Shown piece by piece: positions 51,014 to 63,039 of a stretch of 64,000 nt of DNA (positions are counted from its first letter, which is position 1; each line of letters begins with the position of its first letter). A model generated the notes under the pieces. That model saw only the letters and a program-made list of their open reading frames with translations. It was not told where the DNA came from and searched no databases. Source of the DNA: Elgaria multicarinata webbii (Eukaryota; Chordata; Lepidosauria; Squamata; Anguidae); NCBI RefSeq assembly GCF_023053635.1, contig NC_086183.1, forward strand, positions 33,151,501 to 33,215,500. The letters are read 5' to 3'. A program made the position numbers and the translations under genes.

Positions 51014-51408
51014 CTATTTGAATGGTTTTTATCAGCTCTCAATAGTACCTCCCCACATCCTGTGCCAGTAATATAACTTCTAGAGACATGGATTTAAGGA
51101 CCTTCTGTTATTTTTCTTTAAATTGGGCACTTGAGATGGGAAGCAAGGTATTTTTTGTGTAATTTATTAATTAAATCAATACGCCACCTTTCCATCAGTA
51201 AGATGACAAACAAAATCAAAACGGCAACAACTGGCAGTTGACAAAAGTGGACCTTTGAACACAGGCTCTGTGCCCTAATTTTCTGTAATGCTTCCAAATG
51301 AATGCAGTCAATGTGTGTTGAATGACAACAGTTTCCCAACACACTTTAGAACATATGTCCAGGCCTGCACAAACAACTTAAAATGTGAGCTTAATCAGTG
51401 CAAGGAAG

Positions 51409-51777
51409 CCTGGAGAAGAGAAGATTGAGGGGAGACATGATAGCACTCTTCAAATGCTTGAAAGGTTGTCACACAGAGGAGGGCCAGGATCTCTTCTCGA
51501 TCCTCCCAGAGTGCAGGACACGGAATAACGGGCTCAAGATACAGGAAGCCAGATTCCGGCTGGACATCAGGAAAAACTTCCTGACTGTTAGAGCAGTATG
51601 ACAATGGAACCAGTTACCTAGGGAGGTTGTGGGCTCTCCCACACTAGAGGCCTTCAAGAGGCAGCTGGACAACCCTCTGTCAGGGATGCTTTAGGGTGGA
51701 TTCCTGCCTTGAGCAGGGGGTTGGACTCAATGGCCTTGTAGGCCCCTTCCAACTCTGCTGTTCTATGATTCTATGAA
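51409..51777 (+). mobile_element. CR1 LINE 3' end
   Basis: A well-preserved copy of the ATTCTATG-tailed subfamily, truncated at 'gcctggagaagagaagattg'. The ORF2 remnant is open from [11 protein letters not shown] to the position where CR1 normally shifts to its 3' end. Confidence 0.85.
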
Positions 51778-52394
51778 GCTGAGGAACAGGATTAGGCCTG
51801 CTGCTTCCTTGCTAACAACCAACATGACTTCACTGGGTCTTCTTCCCCAAGCTTATACAGGGTGGCTCCCTTCAGAAGAGCACTATCAGCCATATTCATC
51901 TCCTGAACAGGGCCTCCGTCTTCAGCCAAAGTGGCATGAAAAAATGACACCAAACGTACACAAGACAGAAAATGACCTTGGATGTGTTTGGCCATTGTAG
52001 GCAAAGCAGGTCTTTGTTCGTCCTTCTGCTACTGGTAACTGGTAGGTAGCTCTCTCTGCCTTCGCTCCTCCTCTAGTGCAGTCAGATTGGACTGGAAGGC
52101 ACGGTAAAGTTGCCAGCTATTTTTCATTGTTTTACTCAGAGCCTTTCTACTACATGAGGCATTTATTGGGTGCTCAAGTTTCCTCACTCAAGGTAATTTA
52201 TACATGCTTTACACAACAACGTCATCCTCCAGGGCCTCTTGCATGCTTTGCAACCATTTTTTGTGGCATTGTTTTTTGGTGGTGGAATCAATGAAAGTCT
52301 GGTCTTATTTGGAAATGGTGGAATGAAGCTCTAGTGCAGTTACGCAATTCTGTTATATCACAGTGCCATCTAGTGGTTGTATAATGGAACATAT

Positions 52395-52645
52395 AGAAAG
52401 GCAGTGAAAGCAACTCTTTCCTTTGATCTGTCCTGAATCTCCCACCAATCAGCTTCATGGGATGGCCACAGGTTCTAGTATTATAAGAGAGGGAGAAAAA
52501 TGTCAACCTATCCACTTTCTCCAAACTGTGCATAATTTTGTATACCTCTATCATGTCCCCCCCGTCCTTGTCTTTTTTCTAAGCTAAATAATCCCAGCTG
52601 CTGTAACCTCTCACAGGGGAATTACTCCAGTGCCTTGAGTGTTTT
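52395..52645 (-). mobile_element. CR1 ORF2 C-terminal fragment, second subfamily
   Basis: The minus strand encodes RGDMIEVYKIMHSLEKVD and HPMKLIGGRFRTDQRKE, the CR1 ORF2 end of the TTCTTATG-tailed subfamily. Its 3' untranslated end is missing here. Confidence 0.7.
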
Positions 52646-52667
52646 AGTTGCTCTTTTCGGGCAGGTT

Positions 52668-52940
52668 GCTGCTGCGTTAAACAAAACCCCACGCTTTTGC
52701 TGCTTTGGGGTGGCGGCGGCTAATCCCGACGCAGCAGCAAAAGCACGGGGTTTCAAGCGGCTGGGCCCACCTCCAACCCCCGGGGATGGCGACCAATCAG
52801 GGGTCGCTATCCTCCCAGCCATGCCTCCGCTGCGACTCCAGAGCGAGGATAGATGCCAGATGCAAAAGTCCCTGACTTTTCTCCTTCACAGGAAAGCCAA
52901 GTGAGGGCTGCGAGGTGGCTGCTGCGTTGCCCCACAAACC
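52668..52940. repeat. Unclassified dispersed repeat, copy 2
   Basis: The partner of 39050-39365, in the same orientation. This copy keeps 'cgaccaatcaggggtcgcta' and ends 'gaggtggctgctgcgttgcc'. Family unknown. Confidence 0.6.
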
Positions 52941-53741
52941 CTGGGGCTTTCTGTGTGTATAGACAACCCGCTAGCCTCCAATCACTTTTTGTTCCTGTTC
53001 AGCACGGGTGACGGATTTCCCTGAGCCCCACAGCCTTCCTTCCTCCAACAACAGATCATCCGATATTTTCCTAGCTTTCATGCAGTTTCTGCCTCATTCT
53101 AAAAGATTAAAATGCCTCTCCTAAAACTTAGTTTACTGGCACTAAGAATCATAGAATCAGAATAGGAGACTAATCATTTAATAATTGATTTGCAAGTAGA
53201 CATTTCATCTTTTTTTTTCATTTCCCCCTCCATTTTAGTTTAATATAATTTGCAATATTGTTGGCTGTTTTATATAAAACATATATCATTTCTAAGTGGG
53301 TTTACTCCTGTGGTTCTGTTGGAATATTCTAAATTTTAATGGAGTAAAGACAGCCCAGCATTTGATTTTATAATGCTCGTCACCAGATTTTTATTATTGA
53401 TGTAAAAAATCAATCAATGGACTTTTGGCAGCTTTGTAAGGAATGTTGGAAATGTTTAGGATTGTTCTCAATTTTAAGCATTGTGCTGATGGAAAGTAAG
53501 TCTGTTTATGTTTTTATCTTCCTGACCCAGCTCATTTTTTCATGTTTAATTTAGATTTGCATCAATATTGATTTCTCCTGGCATTGTTCAGCATAGTGTG
53601 CACTTTTATGTACACATGATCATATTTAAGTTTGTTGCATAAAATAAATGCTTCTAGGTGTAAAAAACAACAACAACCGTCCAGAGAGCTTCGGCTAATG
53701 GGCGGTATAAAAATGTAATAAATAAATAACATAAATAAATA

Positions 53742-53953
53742 GAATCATAGAATAGCAGAGTTGGAAGGGGCCTATAAGGCCATCAAGTCCAACCCCCTGC
53801 TCAATGCAGGAATCCACCTTAAAGCATCCCTGTCATATGGACGTCCAGCTGCCTCTTGAAGGCCTCCAGTGTGGGAGAGCCCACAACCTCCCTAGGTAAC
53901 TGGTTCCATTGTCATACTGCTCTAACTGTCAGGAAGTTTTTCCTGATGTCCAA
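53742..53953 (-). mobile_element. CR1 3' end
   Basis: An ATTCTATG-tailed CR1 copy in minus orientation, preceded directly by a plus-strand L2-type tail (53682-53741). It ends at 'ttcctgatgtcca', the usual region for short CR1 copies here. Confidence 0.8.
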
Positions 53954-55499
53954 GAACTTGATGCAACAAGCTGGTATTTTTCTGTATTTTTGGCCCCAGG
54001 CTTTTTGGCTTAGACCACACTCACCACTGGAATGTGACTCCAGAGAGCTTCTCCGAAAACAAATTTGCCCCTTACCCTTGCTATAGGGATCGCCTCTGGT
54101 TTTGGAGATCCATGGGGTGTATGGGTGGGCAAACCGTTGAGGTGTAGCCGTGTTTTAATTTCACATGGATTCGACGGCAGCTCCAATTTTAACACTTTTT
54201 AAACTTTTAACTCTGAATGTTTAAGCGCTCCATGGCTTGTTGTCTTTTATTCATGCCGATGTTTTGGTATCTGCCTTTTGAGATGTTTGCTGTTTTTATT
54301 TTATGGTGCTACTTTTTATTTTTCGCATCTGTGCAATGGTTTTTATGACTGCAGTGGTTTTATACTGTATGCTTTTATCTGTACGCCGTCCTGAGATCTT
54401 AATGATGTAGTGCGGGATACAAATGATTTAAATAAAATAAATAAATAAAATAATACAAGGTATATGCATGTATTACTGCATAGGAGAGCAAAAGAAGAAG
54501 AAAAGAAAGCAAAGCTAAAAAGTATGCACTGTTTTTAAATGATTTATTTATTTATTTATTACATCTCTATACCGCCCAATAGCCGGAGCTCTCTGGGCGG
54601 TTCACAAAATTCACATGTTGCAACAGAAGAGTCTGTCCCTATCTCTCAGGAAGGAACACCTCTTTTAAAATGGAGCGTTCCCCTTTTCATTTAACCAAGA
54701 TGCTTTTTAATCTGACTGAGTAAACCAATTAAGGGTTTACAGCCCTAAAAATAACATGGAAGAGAAAGCCGAACGGCTACATTTGAAGGAAAACTACTCT
54801 GAGGATATTCCACGGGTAAGTAATTCATGGCAAATGCAATGTAAGTACCTAAATCACGAGCAAATTGTGTTACAAAACAGTGCAGTCAAAGAGCACAAAG
54901 AATAAAAGATGCAAGAAAAGCAATGGAATCACTGAGAATTTAACTCCGGAGGAAGCCCCTGTTTGCTCACAGCTGGGATATGATAGTGTGAAGAAACACC
55001 TGATCTTTTTTTAACTGGTGACAGAAACTGAGGGCCTTGCTAGACCTACCAGAAAATCCGTCTGGGAGGAGGGGCGACGGCGTGCTACAGCTAGCGCATG
55101 CTGTCGCCCTTTTCCAGACGTAAACAGGCGACGGGGCAAGGGAAAGCCCCATCGCGTGCTCCAGGTTTTCGCCCCTTAAAGGTCCATGTGCGCAGGAGCG
55201 CACTGCCGTAAAAGGTAGGGTTTTTTAAAAAAACAAATAAAGGGTCCCCCGCTCCCCCTGCCCCTGATTCCCCCCCCACAATGTCTGATGCCCCCCCTGC
55301 CCGCTCGCTCGCCCATCCTCCCCCTGTCCGCCAGGCCTGTCTCCGTCCTTCTTCCCCCCCATCCGCCATGCCTGCTCGTCATGCCCGTCCCCCGTCCTCC
55401 ATGCCCGCTCGTCATGTCCAATGCCCCCTCCGCGACACCCCGTCCGTGATTTCCGTGCTGCTGCCGCACAGCAAGTAGCAGCAGCAGCAGCAGGGCCAA

Positions 55500-55680
55500 G
55501 TAAAACCCCCTTACAATTTTTGCGGAGCTCTGGATCGAGGCGAAAGATCCACCTTCACCTCGATGCGCGACGCTCCGCTGCTCCCCCGATCCTCTTCGCC
55601 TCCACCTTAAGGGGAGGCGAAGCACCCCGATCCGCTTCTGCTTCTCTGGTTCGAGGAGAAGCGGAGCACAGCCCTAGTAG
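55500..55680. repeat. GC-rich palindromic dispersed repeat
   Basis: It contains 'ccttaaggggaggcgaagca' and 'cgaggagaagcggagcac'. The same sequence, inverted, occupies 63905-64000 ('gtgctccgcttctcc', 'cgcctccccttaaggcgga') and is cut by the window end. Probably a MITE; family unknown. Confidence 0.5.
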
Positions 55681-56631
55681 TTTCCAAGAGAGTAGACTCT
55701 CTTCAGGTAGAAGAGATGTTTGCTGCTTAATAAAAGCTTCGTGGATTACATAGCAGGCCTCCTCATTTGTCTCCCACGGAAAGCAAGAGCTTTCTAAGAA
55801 ACAGGACAGCGGCAAAGGCCTCCCCGCTCACTCCTCCTCCATGCAGAGAGTGTGTTAACTTACGTAATGGCTATGTCAAGGTCAAGTTAACAGGAAATGT
55901 AGTATGAATACCAAGGATTAAATGACTGGCCTCTTTTGGTTTCCTAAGAAAAAAGGATGTTAAGGATGCAGTGGCGACACCAGAGGTGCAAAACAAACAA
56001 AACTGTTTATGCTATAACGAAGCAGTCAAAAACTAGTTCAGAGCTTGTTTTCTCAGAAATTAGGTTTTAATCTTGTATCACGAGAACCCCAATCCCCCCA
56101 AAACAAAAACAGATTTAGAAACAGAATAAGACCACTAGGATTGTGAGTATACTGAGCGCTTTAAAAGAGTGAAGGGTAACTTAGGGCGGATATTTTTTCA
56201 CATCACTTCAAGTTATCTCGTTATTTCATCCTTTCGCAATAATCACCCAATTCTGCTGCGCTCATCATAACTTCAGAATAAACAAACTTTTCCTTCTTAC
56301 TGCAGGCAAACAAACATGCTTTTTTAAAACTGTTGGCTGAGTAGAGAACACAACTGAAACTGAAAAGCAGAGCAAGGTGGAGCCGAACTCTAGCCCAAAA
56401 TGCAACGTTCTAATATTTAACTCCTCAAGGGTTATGTTACTAGACAGGCTGTCTCTTTCGCTCTCTCCAGGATTGCTTAAGTAATTTTAGGGTGATTGTG
56501 ATCATGAAAATCCCACCCTCGGTCATGGAAAGCCTTGACAGAGCAGACTTTTGGGGGCTCTTCCAGATGAGTTTTTTTGTAGTGCATTTGCCCTGCCTTA
56601 TTCACTGAATTTTTCAGAGGCTCCTATTATT

Positions 56632-57795
56632 TATTTATATTATTTATTTAAGCATTTTTATGCCGCCATTCAGCCCAAAAAGGCTCTCACGGCGGCTTAC
56701 AAAAGTATTTCTTGACAGTCCCTGCCCACAGGCTTACAATCTAAAAGACATGACACAAAAGGAAAGGGGATTGGGAGGGAGGAGGAGGAGGGGGGAAAGA
56801 AAAGCAATTTCAGGCACTACAGTCTTAGTTGCAACGTTCAGCAGTGACAGTTGGTAGCAGGAGGAAGGGGGGCTCTCAGCTGGAGATAGACCCAGGCATG
56901 ATGGAGAGGTGCCTGGCTGCTGCTTCCTCCCCCACTGGTGGCCTCTGCAGAGACAGTTGGTAGCAGGAGGGAGGGGACTCTCAGCTGGAGCTGGACCCAG
57001 GCACGATGGAGAGGTGCCTGGCTGCTGCTTCCTCCCTCACTGGTGGCCTTGGCAGAGACACTTGGAAGCAGGAGGGAGGGGGCTCTCAGCTGGAGCTGGA
57101 CCCAGGCATGATGGAGAGGTGCCTGGCTGCTGCTTCCTCCCTCACTGGTGGCCTCTGCAGAGACACTTGGTAGCAGGAGGAAGGGGGCTCTCAGCTGGAG
57201 CTGGACCCAGGCACGATGGAGAGGTGCCTGGCTGCTGCTTCCTCCCCCACTGGTGGCCTCTGCAGAGACAGTTGGTAGCAGGAGGGAGGGGGCTCTCAGC
57301 TGGAGCTGGACCCAGGCATGATGGAGAGGTGCCTGGCTGCTGCTTCCTCCCTCACTGGTGGTCTTTGCAGAGACACTTGGTAGCAGGAGGGAGGGGGCTC
57401 TCAGCTGGAGCTGGACCCAGGCACGATGGAGAGGTGCCCGGCTGCTGCTTCCTCCCTCACTGGTGGCCTTTGCAGAGACAGTTGGTAGCAGGAGGAAGGG
57501 GGGCTCTCAGCTGGAGCTGGACCCAGGCATGATGGAGAGGTGCCTGGCTGCTGCTTCCTCCCTCACTGGTGGCCTCTGCAGAGACACTGGGTAGCAGGAG
57601 GAAGGGGGGCTCTCAGCTGGAGCTGGACCCAGGCACGATGGAGAGGTGCCTGGCTGCTGCTTCCTCCCTTACTGGTGGCCTCTGCAGAGACAGTTGGTAG
57701 CAGGAGGAAGGGGGGCTCTCAGCTGGAGCTGGACCCAGGCATGATGGAGAGGTGCCTGGCTGCTGCTTCCTCCCTCACTGGTGGCCTCTGTTGCT
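56632..57795 (-). mobile_element. Composite retroelement: LINE-like 3' tail plus 105-bp VNTR of about nine units
   Basis: Read on the minus strand it is a VNTR (57795-56850), a unique segment, then a tail ending in TAAA repeats at 56632: the same order as the plus-strand copy at 28003-28540. Unit starts fall at 56940, 57045, 57150, 57255, 57360, 57465, 57571, 57677 and 57783, so units are 105-106 bp. Because 105 is a multiple of three, the plus strand stays open as a repeated GRGLSAGAGPRHDGEVPGCC peptide, which I regard as accidental. Confidence 0.8.
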
Positions 57796-57902
57796 CCTAT
57801 TCTTAAATTGCTCTATTCTTAAAGCAAACTTCTATTCTTTAAATGGAGGCTGTCATTGTCAGTGATGCCACAAATTAAAAGGTCAATTTCCCCCAAAAAA
57901 AT

Positions 57903-58057
57903 CCTAGGGAGGAGTTTTTTCTCTTGGTCAACAGCTGTCCTACTTGTGGGTCCCTGGTTGACAGCTGGTTGGCCCTTGCGTGAACACAGTGCTAGACTAG
58001 AAGGATCCTCGGTTTGATCCAGCCTCAGGGCTCTTCTGATGTTCTTATGAAGCAGAG
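57903..58057 (+). mobile_element. CR1 3' end, TTCTTATG-tailed subfamily
   Basis: It runs from 'ctggttgacagctggttggc' to 'ggctcttctgatgttcttat', the CR1 tip of the second subfamily. It lies just downstream of the globin X stop codon in the transcript direction. Confidence 0.65.
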
Positions 58058-58619
58058 CTGTGGAGGGGTGGTGGTGCACCCATTTGCCCCACCCTGGGTA
58101 CAGGGCTGTTCAGGACTCTTCCTAGAGACTAGACTTTGCATGGATCCCCACAGTCTCTCCCTACATTCAGGATCAATGGGCTGGGAGTGGAACTGTTGCT
58201 GTATTAAATCTACTGGAAAGGAACAGGCCGTGGATGAACGTACCACAACAGCCGTGGAAGCCCTCTAAAATGTCAGGGGAAGGTTGGCGTCCCCCACCTG
58301 TGGCCAAAAAAACACCAGCCAGAAACTCTGACGGCGTCTTTGCAAGCTGTGCTCGGTTCCCACAATATCCTTTCGAAATCCAGATATCTCATACACACCA
58401 AGGCTCTCATGAAGGCTCTCAGGAGCGAGTGGCCCCCATTTTAAGAAGCCCGAACATTAAAATCCTTGCCCCCAATTCTACTGCCAACCCCAGGTTTTAG
58501 CAGAGGTGACGTTACCGCAAACAACATCTTATGCACGCTGGGAGTCGCACTTGGGAGACGGGAGCAAAAAGGCCCAGGGAGGTATTTCAGCGAGCCCCGT
58601 CAAGGGTGGAGCACTCTTG

Positions 58620-61600
58620 CTAGACTTTGTTTGGGGTGGATTCAGCACCAGCCTTCCTCGAGGAAAGGGACTGGCTGGCCTCCATCATCTTCTCTTCCTT
58701 GTAGAAGCCTCTCCGCATGGTGGCTGCCAGGTACTTGAACAGGCTCTTTGGAGAGAGAGGGAGGGGTGGGGAGACAGATGTTTACCGCTTTTTGCATCTC
58801 GAACCCAAAAAATTGGAGGAGCAAGTTGCATGAGGCTCTAAGGCAGCGCCGTGAGCCAAAAGGGTCTGAAAGGCTGGGCACGCATTCCAAAAATGCACTC
58901 GCAAACTCCCCGCTCGCCGCCCTTGTCATTTCCCAAGGATCCAGAATTCACCACATCCGAGTTCACATAAACAACAGATGTTTCTGGACAGCAGGTGGGA
59001 GAAATCACATCGGCCAGCTTTCCCCAAGCCGGTGCCCTCCAGATGTGTGGGACTGCAGTCATCATGGCCGTTGGCCAAACTGGCTGGGGTCCCCACATCA
59101 CGGAATGCTCCTCTATCTTAAAAAACCAAACAACGGCACACCTCCCTGCATGATCAGATGATCAGAGGTCTAGAAACAAAGCCCTATGAAGAGAGACTGA
59201 AAGAACTGGGCATGTTTAGCCTGGAGAAGAGAAGATTGAGGGGAGACATGATAGCAGTCTTCAAATACTTAAAAGGTTGTCACACAGAGGAGGGCCAGGA
59301 TCTCTTCTCGATCCTCCCAGAGTGCAGGACACGGAATAACGGGCTCAAGTTAAAGGAAGCCAGATTCCGGCTGGACATCAGGAAAAACTTCCTGACTGTT
59401 AGAGCAGTGCGACAATGGAATCAGCTACCTAGGGAGGTTGTGGCCTCTCCCACACTAGAGGCCTTCAAGAGGCAGCTGGACAAGCATCTGTCAGGGATGC
59501 TTTAGGGTGGATTCCTGCATTGAGCAGGGGGTTGGACTCGATGGCCTTGTAGGCCCCTTCCAACTCCGCTATTCTATGATTCTATGTTCTCTATGGCAGG
59601 GAGCAGCGTGGGCTTCCTCCTTTGCATTCTGGCTCGGAGTCCTGCAAGACCTGGTCCCGGCTTCTCTGGCCTGGAAGGGTGGAACTCTGGCGGACTCCGG
59701 CTGCAAAGGCGGCTGCTCCTGCTGAAGGTGCCAGGAGACCATCTCACGGTAAGTCTGGCAACGCCTGGTCCCTGCTCCGCTGGCTTATTCTGCCTGGCCT
59801 GGAGGTTTGGCTACCATCGTTGTGGCTCTGGCTGCTGTTTTTGTAGATGTCTTAAAAAAAAACTCCTCTGTTTGACTTTCGTATGAATTGTTATTGGATT
59901 ATTTAGTCCTACATTCTATTTATTAATGTGAGATGTTTAAATATGACTATTTAATCTTTCTTCTGACTTGGAAGCCAGGTTCTGGCTGGACATCAGGAAA
60001 AAAATCCTGACCTTTAGAGCAGTACAACACGTAGGGTGACCCTATGAAAAGGAGGACAGGGCTCCTGTAGCTTTAAGAGTTGCATAGAAAAAGGAATTTC
60101 AGCAGGTGTCATTTGTATGCATGCAGCACCTGGTGAAATTCTCTCTTCATCACAACAGTTAAAGCTGTGGGAGCCCTACCCTCTTTTGGATCTGGTCACT
60201 CTAGTATAGCTCCTGCACCATTAACTGTTGTGATGGAGTGGGAACTTCACCAGGTGCTGCATGCATACAAATGACACCTGCTGAAATTACTTTTTCTATG
60301 CAACTCTTAAAGATACAGAAGCCCTGTCCTCTTTTTCATATGGTCACACTAGTTGTTACAACAGTGGAACCCATGTCCAAGGGAGGTGGTGGGCTCTCCC
60401 ACACTACATGCCTTCAAGAGGCAGCTGGACAAGCATCTGTCAAGGATGCTTTAAGGTGGATTTCTGCATTGAGCAGGGGGTTGGACTCGATGGCCTTGTA
60501 GGCCCCTTCCAACTCTACCACTCTAGAAAACGGTTAGATAATTATTTGGAAATGTTGCTACTTTTTATTGTGATTGTTTTTTGTTTTTGTTTTTAAAAAA
60601 TGATGCTGAAAGCAGCTTTGAGCATGGTTCTACCATGTAAAAGTGTCATACTAATAAACTGGTCATCATGGTTAGGCCTCATCTAGAGTATTGCGTCCAG
60701 TTCTGGGCTCCACAATTCAAGAAGGACGCAGACAAGCTGGAGCATGTTCAGAGGAGGGCAACCAGGATGATCAAGGGTCTGGAAAAGCACTATGAAGAGA
60801 GACTGAAAGAACTGGGCATGTTTAGCCTGGAGAAGAGAAGATGGAGGGGAGACATGAGAGCACTCTTCAAATACTTAAAAGGTTGTCACACAGAGGAGGG
60901 CCAGGATCTCTTCTCGATCCTCCCAGAGTGCAGGACACAGAATAACGGGCTCAAGTTAAAGGAAGCCAGATTCCAGCTGGACATCAGGAAAAACATCCTG
61001 ACTGTTAGAGCAGTACGACAATGGAATCAGTTACAGAGGAAGGTGGTGGGCTCTCCCACACTAGAGGCCTTCAAGAGGCAGCTGGACAAGCATCTGTCAG
61101 GGATGCTTTAGGGTGGATTCCTGCATTGAGCAGGGGGTTGGACTCGATGGCCTTGTAGGCCCCTTCCAACTCTGCTATTCTATGATTCTATGATTCTATG
61201 AAGATTTTCAACAGGGGTGGGGGACCTCGGGCCTGTGAGCACAATGCAGCCCTCCCCAGCTGGTCACGCCTCCGTAGGCCTACCAATCGTTTGCTGGTGT
61301 CCAGGTTTTTGCGCTATTCTGAAAGATTGAAATGTGCCTCTCCTAAGGCTTCATTGCAGGCAGTAAGAGCCTTAAGCTACAACATGCTGGTGTTTGTCAT
61401 ATTTTGAGCCCCACCCCTTTTTGCCTTTTGGCTCCACCCACCACTGGAATGCCCCCCCCCTCCGAGAGCTTCTTTGAAGTTGAATTTGGCCCGTGGGGTG
61501 AAAGAGGTTCCCCATCCCTGCTTTACACTCACAGAGCGGTGATCTTATGCGTGGGTGGACGGGAGAATCCGTGACATCGTTTCCTGTACTTCTCATTCCC

Positions 61601-62109
61601 TGCTGGCTCATCAGAGTGGGTTTTGGGGATGCTGGATTTGGCCTTTTCGCTGCCTCAGCCCTTAAAAAGGCACAGCCCTCCTCTTGACAGTGACAGAGGG
61701 GGTTAATTGCACCTGCGGAAGGACAGGAGCAATTTCTGGCCTACTTCACTGGCATGTTGGGGGAATCAGTACGGCTGGGCAATGGGATTATGAGTACGCA
61801 ATATTATAAGCTATTCATTCTTTCTAGTGCAGCCTTCCTCAACCTGGGGCGCTCCAGATGTGTTGGACTGCATCTCCTAGAATGCCCCAGCCAGCTGGCT
61901 GGGGCATTCTGGGAGTTGTAGTCCAACACATCTGGAGCGCCCCAGGTTGAGGAAGGCTGTTCTAGTGCAAAGGCACTGAGATAATACTGAGATGCACTAG
62001 ACACATGTGGAAGAAATACTACTTTATTAAGCTTTTAAAATACCATGAAATAAATGTAGCAGACAACCTGTAGTCTAGTGGTTCTGTAGCCAGCCAGCCA
62101 GCCAGCCAT

Positions 62110-62152
<43 letters not shown>

Positions 62153-62432
62153 TTTTAACTACCCCCCCCCCCAAAAAAAAACAAGGGCCTGGATGGGTGG
62201 AAGTTATGCTAGCGAATATTCTGGGAAAGGGTCTAGGGGGTGGATAAAATGTTAATCCGGCCAGACCTCCTTACCTCCCAGGCTTTCTCGACCTCTGGGG
62301 TCCACTCTTCTTTTAGAATGGGCTGGACAGCCTGGATGAACTGAGCGCCAATGTACTGAAAAACAAGAGAAGGGAAAGGAGTTTTGGAGAGGGAAGAATG
62401 ATAGGCAGATTGGCTTTATTTATTGTTAGGCT

Positions 62433-62484
<52 letters not shown>

Positions 62485-62527
62485 CTCTTTTATCGCTCAT
62501 GGCAGTTTTTCTAAATGGACATGATGA

Positions 62528-62558
<31 letters not shown>

Positions 62559-63034
62559 TGTTAAACATCTATGAAGTTAGTTCTCTAGGCACCATACAAC
62601 TATTTTAAACAATACAATAAAATCTAACAATAAATCTAAAAGAATGCAACATCATAAAAGTCGAGACACTGACCTGGTTGGTGCATAACATTGACCCATG
62701 CTTAATGTAACCCACGGGATGTTGAATCCTGGGTTGTCATGATGTGCGAATCCAGCCATGCTAATAGACCATGGTTTGTTAACCATGAACAACCCAGAAA
62801 GAGAAAGACAGAACTTGGGGATCAGTCCTGGCTCTTTTTCTGGGTTCCTCCTGCACCTGGCACGGCAATGTCTCTCTTCTGCTATTGTAGGGGATTGAGC
62901 TGTCTGTCCTTACCTCATAATACTTGGGGGGAGCTTTATACCGGCAGTGACTCCTGCCCAGTTCGAAGGCCAAGTATTCCAGCTTGCCCTCCTCGTCCAG
63001 CCGTGCCACGCTCTTCTCGATGAACGACATCACC
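58620..63034 (-). CDS. GBX: Globin X-like protein, C-terminal three exons (5' part outside window)
   Basis: Exons 63034-62914, 62355-62275 and 58745-58620, GT-AG borders, later two joined in phase 0, the first entered in phase 2. The spliced product reads [63 protein letters not shown] and [20 protein letters not shown], then a short tail ending STPNKV. It covers late helix E to helix H. The His in GRSH is the expected proximal F8 ligand; distal His E7 would be on the preceding exon, beyond 64000. FIEKSVARL and APPKYY are globin X signatures and differ from neuroglobin, cytoglobin and haemoglobins. Globin X is a membrane-associated hexacoordinate globin of fish, amphibians and some reptiles, lost in birds and mammals. 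GBX is also used for a homeobox gene, so the symbol is informal. No damage was seen in these exons. Confidence 0.88.
59155..59585 (+). mobile_element. CR1 LINE 3' end, well preserved
   Basis: The ORF2 C-terminal remnant is open for about 115 codons ([19 protein letters not shown] to [13 protein letters not shown]), followed by the complete 3' end and ATTCTATG tip. It lies in a globin X intron, antisense. Confidence 0.88.
59970..60528 (+). mobile_element. CR1 3' end interrupted by a palindromic hAT-like element
   Basis: CR1 sequence breaks off after 'gagcagtacaaca' at 60029 and resumes at 60358 with 'acaacagtggaacc'. A TACAACA direct repeat marks the join. The insert spans about 60030-60357. 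Confidence 0.75.
60030..60357. mobile_element. Palindromic hAT-like MITE
   Basis: Both ends read TAGGGTGACC-like inward, and the arms ('gaggacagggctcctgtag', 'catttgtatgcatgcagcac') are mirrored by their complements across the element. It is the same family as the element at 1072-1783 and is flanked by a 7-bp TACAACA repeat. Confidence 0.7.
60668..61200 (+). mobile_element. CR1 LINE 3' end, longest copy
   Basis: An open remnant of 147 codons from [17 protein letters not shown] through [15 protein letters not shown] to [13 protein letters not shown], then the 3' end and three ATTCTATG units. The RT domain is missing, so it is not autonomous. It lies antisense in a globin X intron. Confidence 0.9.
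61830..61959. mobile_element. 130-bp Buster-type hAT palindrome
   Basis: It starts CAGCCTTCCTCAACC and ends ...GGAAGGCTG, with arms meeting at AGCTGGCT and an exact 8-bp duplication TTCTAGTG at 61822-61829 and 61960-61967. It has the same length as the copies at 8558 and 45241. It lies in a globin X intron. Confidence 0.85.
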
Positions 63035-63039
63035 CTGGC

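Noticed and set aside
56909-57532. 207-codon frame with a repeated Cys/Trp/Gly-rich peptide
   Set aside because: The 105-bp VNTR unit is a multiple of three, which keeps any frame without a stop open; unit length then changes to 106 and the frame is lost.
56850-57795. Regular array considered as a CRISPR-like or satellite array
   Set aside because: Units are 105 bp with no alternating unique spacers, and the same unit sits in a dispersed retroelement at 28 kb.
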